From contig SCFE01000004.1 in NCBI GenBank assembly GCA_004352715.1, positions 3,234,642-3,298,641 on the forward strand: DNA of 64,000 nt. The letters are read 5' to 3'. Origin of the DNA: Hofstenia miamia (lineage: Eukaryota > Xenacoelomorpha > Acoela). Every line of letters begins with the position of its first letter. The stretch's first letter is position 1. The position numbers were made by a program, and so were the translations under genes. Positions 33,464-45,589 of the stretch are shown piece by piece. The notes beneath the pieces are model-generated. The model was not told the origin of the DNA, did no database searches, and was given only the letters and a program-made list of their open reading frames with translations.

Positions 33464-34463
33464 NNNNNNNNNNNNNNNNNNNNNNNNNNNNNNNNNNNNN
33501 NNNNNNNNNNNNNNNNNNNNNNNNNNNNNNNNNNNNNNNNNNNNNNNNNNNNNNNNNNNNNNNNNNNNNNNNNNNNNNNNNNNNNNNNNNNNNNNNNNNN
33601 NNNNNNNNNNNNNNNNNNNNNNNNNNNNNNNNNNNNNNNNNNNNNNNNNNNNNNNNNNNNNNNNNNNNNNNNNNNNNNNNNNNNNNNNNNNNNNNNNNNN
33701 NNNNNNNNNNNNNNNNNNNNNNNNNNNNNNNNNNNNNNNNNNNNNNNNNNNNNNNNNNNNNNNNNNNNNNNNNNNNNNNNNNNNNNNNNNNNNNNNNNNN
33801 NNNNNNNNNNNNNNNNNNNNNNNNNNNNNNNNNNNNNNNNNNNNNNNNNNNNNNNNNNNNNNNNNNNNNNNNNNNNNNNNNNNNNNNNNNNNNNNNNNNN
33901 NNNNNNNNNNNNNNNNNNNNNNNNNNNNNNNNNNNNNNNNNNNNNNNNNNNNNNNNNNNNNNNNNNNNNNNNNNNNNNNNNNNNNNNNNNNNNNNNNNNN
34001 NNNNNNNNNNNNNNNNNNNNNNNNNNNNNNNNNNNNNNNNNNNNNNNNNNNNNNNNNNNNNNNNNNNNNNNNNNNNNNNNNNNNNNNNNNNNNNNNNNNN
34101 NNNNNNNNNNNNNNNNNNNNNNNNNNNNNNNNNNNNNNNNNNNNNNNNNNNNNNNNNNNNNNNNNNNNNNNNNNNNNNNNNNNNNNNNNNNNNNNNNNNN
34201 NNNNNNNNNNNNNNNNNNNNNNNNNNNNNNNNNNNNNNNNNNNNNNNNNNNNNNNNNNNNNNNNNNNNNNNNNNNNNNNNNNNNNNNNNNNNNNNNNNNN
34301 NNNNNNNNNNNNNNNNNNNNNNNNNNNNNNNNNNNNNNNNNNNNNNNNNNNNNNNNNNNNNNNNNNNNNNNNNNNNNNNNNNNNNNNNNNNNNNNNNNNN
34401 NNNNNNNNNNNNNNNNNNNNNNNNNNNNNNNNNNNNNNNNNNNNNNNNNNNNNNNNNNNNNNN
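33464..34463. other. 1000-N assembly gap
   Basis: Exactly 1000 Ns, the size usually used as a placeholder. It lies between two same-strand copies of the retrotransposon, a typical repeat-collapse break. Confidence 0.98.
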
Positions 34464-35543
34464 TCAAACTCCAGTGTACCATTCTTCCCACATTGTCATG
34501 GCTGAACTTACACTCATTCTGTGCCAACTTCTCACACCCTGCTATCAGATGATCTACTGTCTCCGCCTCTTTCTTACATAGCCTACACTTATCACTTACT
34601 TCTACTCTTCTGTCTATATGCTTCTTCACCCAGTTTGTTCTTATTGCTTGCTCCTGTGTTGCCATTATTAGTGCTTCTGTTTCTCTCTTCAGTCCTGCCT
34701 TCTTTAACCACTTGTTGCTCTCTTCTCTGTCACACTTTTCTGTGTTCCTCCAGTATTCTCCATGCATTGCTTTCTGCCTATACCTTGTTTGTCTCTCTGA
34801 TTCCATCCTACTCTGGTATACCTTCTTTCCTACATTCTCAGTTCTTATCTTCCTTAACTTCTTAGTGGCCCTAGTAGGGACCCCTCAGGTTGCTCTTCTA
34901 CATATTCCTTTAGCCCTAGTGCTTCTGCTTCTACAGTCTCCTCCACACTTAGCAGCCCTTTACCTCCCTTATGCCTTGTCATGTACAGCCTATCTACATC
35001 TCCATTGAGGTTGAATGCTCTCTCTGCTGCTAGTATCTTCCTTGTCTCCCTGTCTAATTCCCTCAGTTCATTCTTATTCCACCTAACTATTCCTGCCGAA
35101 TATCTCAACACTGGTATTGCCCACGTATTAATTGCCTTTATGCTGTTCTGCCCATTCAATGCTGACTTCTGTAGTACCTTCCTTACTCTCCTCTTGTATT
35201 CTTTCCTTAGCCTCATCTTCATTTCCTCGTGATCTGTTCTGTCTTTCTCTATCACACCTAAGTACTTGTACCCCTCTTTAACTTCCTCAATCTTATCCCC
35301 ACTGCTTGTCCTCAAGCCATCCCCATCCACACACTTGCCTCTAGTCATTGTCACTGCTGCACACTTTCCTAATCCAAACTCCAACCCTGAATCTCTGCTT
35401 GCCTTCTCCAATGTCTCCACTTGCTTCTGCAACATCTTCCTTGAACTTGCGTACAACTTCAGGTCATCCATGTACCACAGGTGACTCACTGCTCCACCAT
35501 TCTTCTCCATCGTATACCCAATGCCTGTCTCCTTTTACTTTTC

Positions 35544-35544
<1 letters not shown>
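34464..35544 (-). mobile_element. R4/Dong-like retrotransposon, copy C2 (5'-truncated)
   Basis: Runs on the minus strand from the gap to an abrupt junction with (ATT)n at 35545, inside the RT domain just upstream of the YMDD region. It covers the CCHC finger, RT thumb and WYMDD. The frame breaks near 34854-34870, where several bases of the spacer are lost, so it is not translatable through. A truncated 5' end joined straight to the target repeat is what incomplete target-primed reverse transcription leaves. Confidence 0.88.

Positions 35545-35602
<58 letters not shown>
35545..35602. repeat. (ATT)n at the truncated 5' end of copy C2
   Basis: About nineteen ATT units, the longest such array in the window. 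Confidence 0.95.
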
Positions 35603-35604
<2 letters not shown>

Positions 35605-37993
35605 TTAATAATATAGCATAATGTAAAAATTAATATAATATATTAATAATAACAATATAATATGAAATTATATTAGCAATATATATATATATATATATAT
35701 TGAATCTTATCCTAAGTATAAAACTATATAATTTATGCTTGCCAAACTTAGCATAATATAGTTGTGCCTATTTTGTCACCTAATCAAATCTTAGATTGCA
35801 AGAAAAATCGAAGAATCTGCAAAAAAGAAAATACATAGTAGTAGAATAGAAAAAATAGTTATAATATATTTCTCGAAGGTTAAGTTTATACAGAAATTTT
35901 CATTATTTCTTGGAAGATAGTTGTATTTAACTATATTTGTTATTTACTACGTATTCATAAAGACTCTTTCTTGATTTTTTCACTAAAATCATCTATTAAT
36001 TTCCAAAAATTTCATTACCTCTTAATCTCTCTGTATATGGTAGATCACAAATATCTTTTAATTATAATGTTAAATACGAAAAGAGCTTTAATTGCTGCTT
36101 ATTAATGTATATACCCTAATATTGAAATACAACTAGAATATTATTGTTGACTTCATATTGTAAAAGATTTAATTTTAATTTTCATAAACTTAGTAATTGC
36201 ATTGGCCCCCTGACCCCTTAAAGCCGGTACTAATAACTGTCAAACTAATTAATTAAATTAGTTGTTCTCAGTGCGGAAACAACATGGTAGCACACTTTTG
36301 TGTGTTGTTATTGAAACTTTTGTGTGATTTTATTTTTAAATAGGTTCATCCATTATTTAAATATAGGCTTGACTAAAACCAAGTTATTGTTTGTGATATG
36401 TCAACAACAACAGTAAATTGCATAAAATATTTCCTCAGACAGTAGTAATAATAGTTTTTTCGCGGTCTATGCAAACTAAGAAATATATGTAATGCTTAAT
36501 ATTGTTTATAGAAGTTTCAATTAATCAAATCTTAATTTTGCAAGCAATTAATTCTGCAGTTTATGTGCATGCACTCATTTGTAACATTATCACCAAATCT
36601 TGTTTGAATTCATTTCCCCCATATTTTGGCGACTAGCTTGTTGTACTTTAATGAATCTATCTCTTTTCTCATCTTGGCCTCTGTTGCCAACTTTACACGT
36701 CTTTTCACAGTCTGCCAATGACAAGCCATTTAAGAACTTTCATTGGTTTCTAAACAACTTCTATGATTTCTCTTTTAGTGTTAGCATAAACATTAAGGGA
36801 AGCTCATAAATTGATGTTGACCAATAAATCAATTCCTTCAGAGAATTTGCATCAGGTTTGATGGTGGGAGTCATCTTTGAGCAAACTGACATGTTATTTG
36901 GACTGCTCACTTTACATTTCCCTCTAATGTATTTTATTTTTTCTGTTTTTTCTTCTTTCTTCAATACCATATGAGCATAACATAATACTATATACTATCA
37001 TTTCACTAAATGCATATCAGGCTGATCGTTTAATCGTATGCGAAACAGCACGAATGACAGTTTTGTTTAGCAGTCTAAGCAGGCCTATTTGAAACAAAAT
37101 CTGCTGCGGTCGTTCAATCCAGTTGTACTTCGATTTGATCTGAAACTAGCAAGGTTAATATTTTCCAACAATATATGCAACAATCAGCTTCAAATGTTTG
37201 AGATTTTGACCCACTAAGCAGTGCTAGATAACCATATTTGACAAAATCTATTTGCTGTAGTTAGGCATCTAGAATGATTTACTTCTAGCAATACCATCAT
37301 TAGTATGAAGTGCACAAACTAACCACTTCAATTTAAAACCAAGTTTTACTTTGACGCTGCGCATAAATCCGCCATCCCAAACAGTATTAAATTTGTAGAA
37401 CATCACCAATTGCTTCCAAAAAATTCAAATAGCATATATATCATTCTTGAAAATTTAAAAAATTTTGAGATTTGATTGGTAGATTTGACAAACAAACCAA
37501 CTTTTCGAGGTGAAAACAGTATTTTCAGAAGTTTCTAGTAAAATCACAACTTTTTAATCGACAACCTGTGTCTGTAAAGTCCCCCATTCAACTGAACATG
37601 GGGCACATATTCTTTCTAGCTCACATGAATAATGACACTTGACTATATATGGGTAGATTATGAACAGAGATAGACATGGGCTGAGTACACTTAAAAAGTT
37701 TCTAGCAAAGCCCATTGTTTGCGGGTCTAGCTTAAAGCAGCCCATCATTTCAAAATTTCAGCCATATTTAAAAAATGAAATATAGATTATTTTACAAAAA
37801 AGAAAAGAGGTCTATGGCTAATTTCAATCTAAAGTAAGTATTCCTGATTCACTTCTGTATTAAACATTGACTTCACTCAGAACTAGAAAAATCACAACAG
37901 GTTGATACATGCATCATTAACTTATTTTTTATTAGCAGGGTACTAAGTAATTCTATAATACTTTAATTTTGTGTAGATGTACATCTATATCCG

Positions 37994-38035
<42 letters not shown>

Positions 38036-39574
38036 AATTAAAGGAAATAATATAAAATGTAACACAATGGAAACCAAAACCTTATTCAAGATTGCTGTCT
38101 CGCGACGCATTGCAAGGTTTATTACTTTAACTTTTTAAGTTTTAATTTTAATGTACATTTCATCAAAATCGTATTTACCATTTTGTTTTGTATTCTTTAG
38201 AAGACCAATTTGATTGTTCGCTTTCGCGAATCAGAATTTTCAAAATATTCTTTTGACTTAACTATTTCTCACTAACGCCGCTTTATGCAGAAGCAGAGAT
38301 GGACACGATCAGGCCCGTCCCAGCCCAGTTTGTCAACTATTATTTCAAGCCCGTTTTCGGCTCGTGTTGGAGTTTTTGTAGCCCGTTTTCTCCTGTCACA
38401 ATTTATTGATCTATTTCAACACATTAATTTTTGGTTGTAACACAGTCCATTTTGACTAAATTTTTTTCTAACTGAGCAGAAGTTGCTTGGGTGACATATA
38501 GCTTCAATGCAACATTACACAAAGTTGGATAGGTGTTTCGATTGAGATTTCGAAAATGTATATTTCCAAGCTTGTTACAATTCATTTTATTCGGCCCGTT
38601 TTTTGTTCGTAAGTTCCTAAATCTTTGGCCCGGATCGTTTCAACTCAGCTCAGCCAGTGTCCATCTCTGTGCAGAGGCGGTATTTCTGAGATGAAGAAGC
38701 AGTAATAATAATATTACGTTGTCTCAGTCAAAGTGAATGTTGTTGGCAATGACCACTAATATAAATACGTCGTCTTCGGCTGTGATTTTGGTAAGCAATA
38801 AAAACACCCGTATAAGGGAGTATAGAGTTTTAGTACTAGCCTCAAAGATCTCCATGAAACCCACAAGATCCCCATTTGCACCCCACAAGGCCCATTGGAA
38901 TCCCCATGGGAGAACACGACTCCTAACCACATTAGACAAGCCTGGATGCAAATCTTTGAAACCTATTGTAAACAGGGCGGGAAACGGGTGGGTCGAGTCG
39001 GGGGTCATTTATAATCATTAGAATGGAAGAACACTAACAGATTTAATTCGTATTTTATTAGTCGATTTCGTATTGTTTAAATTGAAAATTTTATATTGAG
39101 GAATTTCTTTGATCGAGTTTAGTCGTGGCTCATTGCTTAAAACGGGTTGAGTAGTAGGTTATGCTAAGTGGGTCGGGTGAGGTGTCAAAAAATGTAATCC
39201 GTCACTGATTAAAATTATGCATGCAAAATGTTGATTTTTGGATTTTGACATATAATTAATAAGGAAGGGAAGAACATAAGAAACTCAGCTATTCATAATC
39301 TTTATAAAATATTTTGAACATAATTGTTGATAATTTTAGAAATTCCATGTTATTACAAAATCTTACAAATATGTGATAGAGTTTTGGTAGAACTATTTCC
39401 GCTTTCCTCTCTTGCTCAAGAGTCGGGCGAATCAGAAAGAGATTTTCTTCTTGTGGGTTGACATTTATAAAGAGAGAAGTCTCATATCTCAAAACAATGT
39501 TGAGATAATGTATTCGTATTTGAAAAAAAACAATGATGTATTTCAAGTCCTTTATTAATTTCTAGAATACTTAG
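35603..39574. other. Long non-coding stretch with microsatellites and GC-word islands
   Basis: No supported gene. (TA)n lies at 35681-35700 and 37997-38032. GGCCCG/AGCCCG-type islands lie at 38305-38400 and 38598-38655, and TCGGG-type words at 38975-39010 and 39145-39185. The pair of opposite-strand open frames at 38724-39021 mirror each other and are not convincing genes. Confidence 0.45.
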
Positions 39575-39654
39575 TGTATATTCGGATACAAATATCAATA
39601 TTTTTTGAAAAGTCGGATCGGATTCGAATCTTGAGGTTTTGGATCTTAAAATCT

Positions 39655-41120
39655 TAATTTTTTAATGTCGTAGTTTTTTAATGTCGGTATTTTTTAAAGT
39701 CGTAATTTTTTAATGTCGTCGCTTATTAATGTCGTAATTTTTTGATGTCGTAGTTTTTAATGTCGTAATTTCTTAATGTTCGCGCTTATTAATGTCGTAA
39801 TTTTTCAATGTCGTAAATTTAATTTATTAAATATATTTAACTTGGGTTAGGGTTTAGGTCTATAAAATAATCAGGGCTTTCAAAGTTTGACGAAAATGAA
39901 AGTTTGAAATTTGAATACCTTTCAAACTTTGATTTGAAAATTTGAATATTATTAACTTCAAAGTTTGATTTGAAATTTGAAAGGTATGAAAATTTGATTT
40001 CAAGTTTGATATTTCTTAGAAGTAATTCTTACATACAAAATAAATGCATATTTATTAGACGAATGTGTAATTAAATATGAATGTAGAATGAGGTGGGCTA
40101 AGAACCACATAATGCATATTTTTACCTATATTTTTGTAGCAGTATGTAGTATATATAGTAGAACATATATTAATCATACATAGTACATTGTTTATACTTA
40201 TTGCGTAGAGACATAATTTGTAGCAAGTGATCCTGTGACTTAAGAATGTTGAAATTATTTTTTGAATTATTGCAGGTAAAGAAAGAAAACAGAGCAACAA
40301 ACAGGATAGTCACAAAGTGTTCACTGTTGTTTAGTTATCAAACATACCAAATGAATTAGTTCCAGAGTAGTTTTACTTAAATGAATGAATTTGCAAAGCC
40401 ATTATAACTGTCAGAGGCCTTCATTTTCAATATTAATAATAATTCTAAATTTATTATATATTTAAATGAAATAATATTGGTGAAACTTAATAATGTTGAT
40501 GTACAAATTTTGACAAAATTCGAATATCAAAGTTTGTTCTTTAGCCTCCAAAGTTTAGTTTGAATTTGAATTTTACAAAATTTGATTTGAAAATTTGGAA
40601 TTTTTGCAAAAATTCGAAAATTTGATTTGAAAGTTTGAAAATTTGGATTTGATTTGAAAGCCCTGAATTAATTCCGAAATAAAGTTTTAGGTTAGGGTTT
40701 AGGTTTAGGAAAATTTATTTGAAACTTGGGTTTGGGGATTAGGTTTATTAAATAATATCGAAATAAGCTTTGGGTTAGGGTGTAGGTCTATAAATGATGA
40801 AAAATAGGGCTTTGTGTTAGGGTTTGGCTTACGAAACATCCATTTGAGACTTGGGTTTAGGATTTAGGTTTATAAAATAATGAAGAAATAAGGTTTTGAG
40901 TAAGGTTTAGTAAGAGTCATTTGCAACAATAACAAATAACAATTAAGAATGACGACACTAAAAAATGACGACATGAAAAAATTAGGACGTTAAAAAGTTA
41001 CGACATTAAAAAACTATGGCATTAAAAAATTAAAAAATTAAGACATTAATAAGCGACGACATTAAAACGGTTGCGACATTAAAAAAAGACATTTAAAAAT
41101 TGCGATATTAATTAAAAACA
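39655..41120. mobile_element. Foldback-like element: inverted arrays of a 16-bp unit around nested inverted repeats
   Basis: The left arm (39655-39820) is ten tandem copies of a ~16-bp unit, consensus TTTTTTAATGTCGTAA. The right arm (about 40949-41120) is the same array inverted and more decayed. The variant GTCGTCGCTTATTAATGTC is present in both. Inside, AGGGCTTTCAAAG at 39872 and TTTGAAAGCCCT at 40653 form a second, nested inverted repeat with TTTGAAA-rich arms. Telomere-like GGGTTAGGGTTTAGG words occur between outer and inner repeats, at 39844 and 40690-40860, both on the plus strand. No transposase is encoded. Confidence 0.65.
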
Positions 41121-42829
41121 TTTAAAAATATGATAGTAAAAATAATGCCCATAAAAAACATGTGTGAAAACGGAATTAACTTCATTCTAAAATTGAAATA
41201 GTTGTGCTGGCGCATGTATAAAACGTTTGCGGCTCAATGAAGAAATTCTATTAAGAAGTTTTGAGTTCTTTAATTTAATTTTTGGTGAAGGTTGAGAATA
41301 TTATCGTTGCGAAATTTAAGAGATGACTGCATACGCGTCTATGTAAAATTCATGACGCAAATTATTGTGCAAATACACTGAATAACATTTCTTTCGAAAA
41401 ACATATTTATTTTGAAAGGAAATCGTAGACACTTAATATTGAACTCTTTTAACCTCAATTAAAATGTGAAATATTAAATGTGAACTTGTCCGATGTTGTT
41501 AATATATTTATTTGGTAGCATGTTTGAAGTGAAAAATAAACAAATAGCTGGGTTAACAAAATATCGAGCATTTAAATTTAGACTTTCCCACCGTTGCAAA
41601 TTTATCAATATATTTGCAACGTAATTACCTAACACAATCATAATAATATCAGAAAATCAAATACTACAGAAAACGACTTATTTACGACGGGTTTCAAATC
41701 ATTTAACATGTAAAATGTATAGGTTTAGCTGTCTTGATCAGTGACGTGAGCGTAAATTGTAACTCAATGGAACTGAGTGACCTACAAGTTGGATTGTAGA
41801 CGTACCACCCAAGGGAATTTAGGAGAGGAGCTATTTCTATAAACAGTAGCTATGTGTGGCTTAGAATTGAAGCAGTAATTGATATTAAATGTATTTTCTG
41901 AACCCAGGGCGGCACTTCAATATTGAGCTCCAATTGACGGGCTGTCCAGGCCCGTTGAAGTTTCATGTATACTAGTACGCGGAGCGGTTTACCCGTACCC
42001 GTACATGTTCGAATATCAATTTACAAACAATGTATTAATGACTAAACTAGAACAAAAACAATACAAATCTGAAGTTAATATTGTATTATTGGCACGTAGT
42101 GACCAGTAAGTTTTTTTTGACATTATATTGCCATTGTCACCCAACAAGCAAATTCGTTTGACTATGATGTATTGGTAGCAGTTGAAATGATAGAAGAGTC
42201 CTTTGACATTTAAAGAACCTTTTACACTACACTAATTAGCAACATTATTTGTATTAAAGAAATTATAGACGCACATAGAAATTCAATTTATTTCTAATCA
42301 TATAATTAAGAAAAGCGCGTCTAAATGGAAGTGCGTAGACAAGATTTTTTACCTACACCGTAATTGATTGTCGAATTTTGAAAACGCAGATACACAAATA
42401 AAAATGCAAACTGTCCACTATGCTTCCTCTTCTTGCATATGACACTGGCTTTGATTACATTACGTTGAGAAATATGAGAAAGCAAATTCCATTCACTCAT
42501 TATACAAGAAAAGAAACGTATTTTGCAAAATCAAATTTTTAGTATAGAATAAAATAAAGATGTAGGATTTATGTATCTTCTATGAAATAAAACCAAATGT
42601 GCTGGAATTTCAGAAGAACTGATATTCAATTCAATTTTGTAGGTCAATGATTCATTAATGCTAAATTTTATCGATAAGCGGCGCACTAAAACAAACTGAC
42701 AAAAATCTATTTCTTACTACCGGTCATTCACACTTTAGCAAATAAACCTTGCTTCTTATTCGTTCTCTGCCTCCCGTTCTTGATTGGATATTCAATTTTT
42801 CGCTATGCTACTTTTTTCAATATTTTTAC
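41121..42829. other. AT-rich intergenic stretch
   Basis: No gene. A short GC hairpin, ACGGGC-TGTCCAG-GCCCGT, lies at 41936-41956. Confidence 0.4.
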
Positions 42830-42911
42830 AGCTTAGACAAAAAGTTTAAGCAACGTAGTTGGATTGATATTTTGTAGCTTTAACATCTAAAATCACGTAG
42901 ATTCATGTAAT

Positions 42912-43358
42912 ATGAATTCGAAATGTCAAAAATGCAATGGTAGTTTTACACCATGTAGAGATCGCAGCCCTAGTGGAAATAACTCGGGTCTAATTAATCA
43001 GCTCCTAGGAGTTCATCAAGATGAATTTTCCTTGCAGTCTTTATCTCTTGATAGCGAACGAGATTTGGCATCATCATCACTGTGTTCTAGTTGTTGCAAA
43101 CAGGAGAAATATAAATATCGCCGTAAACCAAAGCATCCCAAATCTACGAAGACCTACGAACTCATTCTGAAAAACAAGAGTGAAAGTTGTACTATAATTT
43201 TGGAAATGTTACACGATATTTTATTTGCTCTCTCTGAAATTAGCTTGTTTCGACAATTGTCAATAAATCTGCAGGAAGTTTGTATTCAAGAAAGATGGGC
43301 GCATCTTCTACTATTGTCTCTTTCAAAATCAAATTTGTCTATTGATAGCATGTTTGAG
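42912..43358 (+). CDS. First coding exon of a nuclear-receptor-like protein (NR0B/DAX-SHP type suspected)
   Basis: ATG at 42912 opens 149 codons ending exactly at GAG|GTATGC (43358/43359), a good phase-0 splice donor. Residues ~95-149 resemble the start of a nuclear-receptor ligand-binding domain: a hydrophobic helix, then SLFRQL, a conserved Gln, then ERWAHLLLLSL and an acidic end. This is the helix 3-5 signature with F..L....Q.......W..L..L. There is no zinc-finger DNA-binding domain in front; instead there are Cys pairs (CQKC, CSSCC) and an LxxLL motif (LINQLL, residues ~38-43). No DBD plus LxxLL in the N-terminus is the DAX-1/SHP arrangement. The protein would be a nuclear co-regulator. 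A TTTTTACAG acceptor-like site at 42822-42831 may begin this exon. I could not find downstream exons. The assignment rests on by-eye similarity. Confidence 0.6.
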
Positions 43359-45235
43359 GTATGCTTTTATTTTATGCGAAAAATTTTTAAATATAGATTT
43401 AACTGTGATATATATATAAGCAAGTATCGCAACGCCATCTATCTTTTATTTTACCAATTGAAATTCCGACACTGCGTATTCTTGATTTCCTGCACTTTAT
43501 AGTCTCGAGGAGGGAAATATTTTATTTTCCGAAAAAACAATTTATCGAGACAATCCGAAATAAAGAAAAAATTCAAATTTTCGAGAAAAAATTGAATGAT
43601 TTTCTTCTCGCTGAAACATAATTGATGTTAATCTGTTGAAATTAAATAAACACACAAATACTTGTCAGTGATATGGAGTACGTGATTAAAGAAGATACAT
43701 CCATGTTATAAATTGCATATGTATTGTCTAGACAAATAATTTTTGCTGAATAATCAAAACTCCTAGTGAAGTTCCGTTATCAGCTTGAATTCATGCCGTT
43801 TTCCTACACTGCGTGTACAATGCTATAAAAAGGGTCAAGAATAATGTATTGTGGTTTCACGAATTTCTTTAGTGCCGATTTTGCAAATAGGTGTTAACGT
43901 TTATCTTGTGATTAACTGTCTACCTCGTGATTTTCATGTTTATTCAATTATTTATCTGTACAGTACATCGTTAAGTTTGCTTGCATTTCAGATATTTGTT
44001 AAATAAATCTAATTTGGTTTTACCATTATTAAAGCGATTTTTTCTAGATTTTCTAGTCGCTTATTGAAAACGCCCATAAATCACGAACTAAAAAAGATAT
44101 CCAAAATGTGAAAATAAACCAGAGGATAGAGGAGAGTCTCTCACGTACATTTTAAAACCACATCCAGTTAATCCTTTTATATAAACTTCAAGAACAGCAA
44201 AAAAAAAATTTAGGTCAACTGTTCAACATATTATATGTGATCAAACTCACCAGTAGATGGAGAAAATTGTAATTGTTCAAAATATTGGAAAATGTTTAAA
44301 ATTTGTTCTATAAGACACTATACAGCTTGAGGTTATTAATTGAAAGTTATTGAACTTTGTCTATTGAATCTTCAATTCAAGGACACATGATCCTGATAAC
44401 ACAATTGCAAGTCGGAAACATTAATAAAGGAAAAACTATTTTTATCAGTCAAAATTAGTTAGAATTTCATTTTATTTATGATAGCATTTAACAATTTAAA
44501 TTTTACACTTAATAAAATAAAATGGTATTCTATGAATATTTTAATATTCATTCATTATTTTGGTTTTTGCACTTATAAATAAATCTGAGCGTTATTAATA
44601 ACCTTCATGTGGTAAAATTTACACTAACCGCTTTGGAAATATTTCTATCATGTTTGCAATTGCTGAACTATAATCCTTAGTGATAAAAGAACCAAGATTG
44701 GCATCTTCAACTAAAAAGGCCAATATTATGTAGATAGAGATTCCCATAAATCTACAATATACAAGTTCCAATGTGTTGATTATTGTAGGTCCTGTGTTGA
44801 AAAATCAAACTGAAATCAATAAATTTTATATTTTTACACGAAGCCTTAAGATGAAATATTTGTTTTCAAATGATTCTCAGAGATTTTATGATTTGCCTTA
44901 ACCACATTTAGTGATAATTTATGCTAAAGCAAGGAAATTCAAGGTAAAATCAATTAGATTTGATGAAAGAAGGAATTGTGTAACGCGAAAATATATGGTA
45001 CACAATTAGAGGTGGTTCCCTTTTTTACTGTCAGGGAAATGAACAGCAATATGGCCTCGCTGTCAGGGAAATGAACAGCAATATGGCCTCGAATTCTGAA
45101 AAGTAATCGTGAGACTCCAGCTTTAGCGTTTTTATCTTTATTTGTTTTTTTTGTTAATTTTCTGGAATGCACTAATAAAGCCTTTTGTTACTATTATATT
45201 ATTCCTTGTGTGCTTAAAACCTGATCTTTGTGTAT
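43359..45235. other. Presumed intron and downstream non-coding sequence
   Basis: Begins with the splice donor GTATGC. No second LBD exon is recognised on the plus strand. A perfect 32-bp tandem duplication lies at 45028-45091. Confidence 0.4.
45028..45091. repeat. Perfect 32-bp tandem duplication
   Basis: Two adjacent identical units (45028-45059, 45060-45091), beginning CTGTCAGGGAAATGAACAGC. No N is nearby, so this may be a recent slippage event. Confidence 0.85.
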
Positions 45236-45240
45236 ATGTC

Positions 45241-45585
45241 CAGCTGTTCCTAACAATCTTGCCTATGCAATGGTACTAACTTCACTTGCTCTTATTGCTT
45301 ACTGGTACTTGCTCAATAACTGCTTCTTGGAATACTTCACTTCTACTATCTTTCTATTTCTTCTACCAAATCAATGCTAATTTTTTCTGCATTTTTGTCC
45401 TTAGACACTGCTATGTCTTCCACTGTTTCCATGATTTCCTATTTCTCTACCTCTACAATATGTGGCCTCATTGCTTCTAACCTTAGTATTTGTGTGTGTA
45501 AATCCCAGGAGCGTCGTGACATTGTCATTTTCTAAGACTTTTTGGGGGTTATGTTCACTGAATAATTTTCTGCATCCAAGGAGCA
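45241..45585 (-). mobile_element. Old relic of the R4/Dong-like family (nuclease end)
   Basis: The minus strand parallels copy B over the endonuclease region. EHNPQKVLENDNVTTL corresponds to EHKPQGVIENEKVKIL, and T.TNTKVRSNEA to IQTSKVIEARRP. The 3' side has the same GTTCCTAACAAT.TTGCC-type text as the family. Identity is far lower than among copies A-C, and the PD motif is lost. This marks an earlier wave of the family, or a related subfamily. Confidence 0.75.
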
Positions 45586-45589
45586 TTTA

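Noticed and set aside
33419-34552. Plus-strand open frames through the gap
   Set aside because: Mostly Ns and antisense to the retrotransposon.
32155-34806. An apparent 883-residue minus-strand frame
   Set aside because: It spans 1000 Ns and merges C1 with C2; the middle is not sequence.
38724-39021. 94-codon open frames on both strands
   Set aside because: Mirror-image frames over the same bases, no domain, within a repeat-rich island.
39655-39832. CRISPR-like array from regular 16-bp repeats
   Set aside because: The units are contiguous without unique spacers, in a eukaryotic setting, and are mirrored by an inverted array 1.1 kb away.
39844-40870. True internal telomere
   Set aside because: TTAGGG-like words are short, irregular and separated by other text; no pure array.
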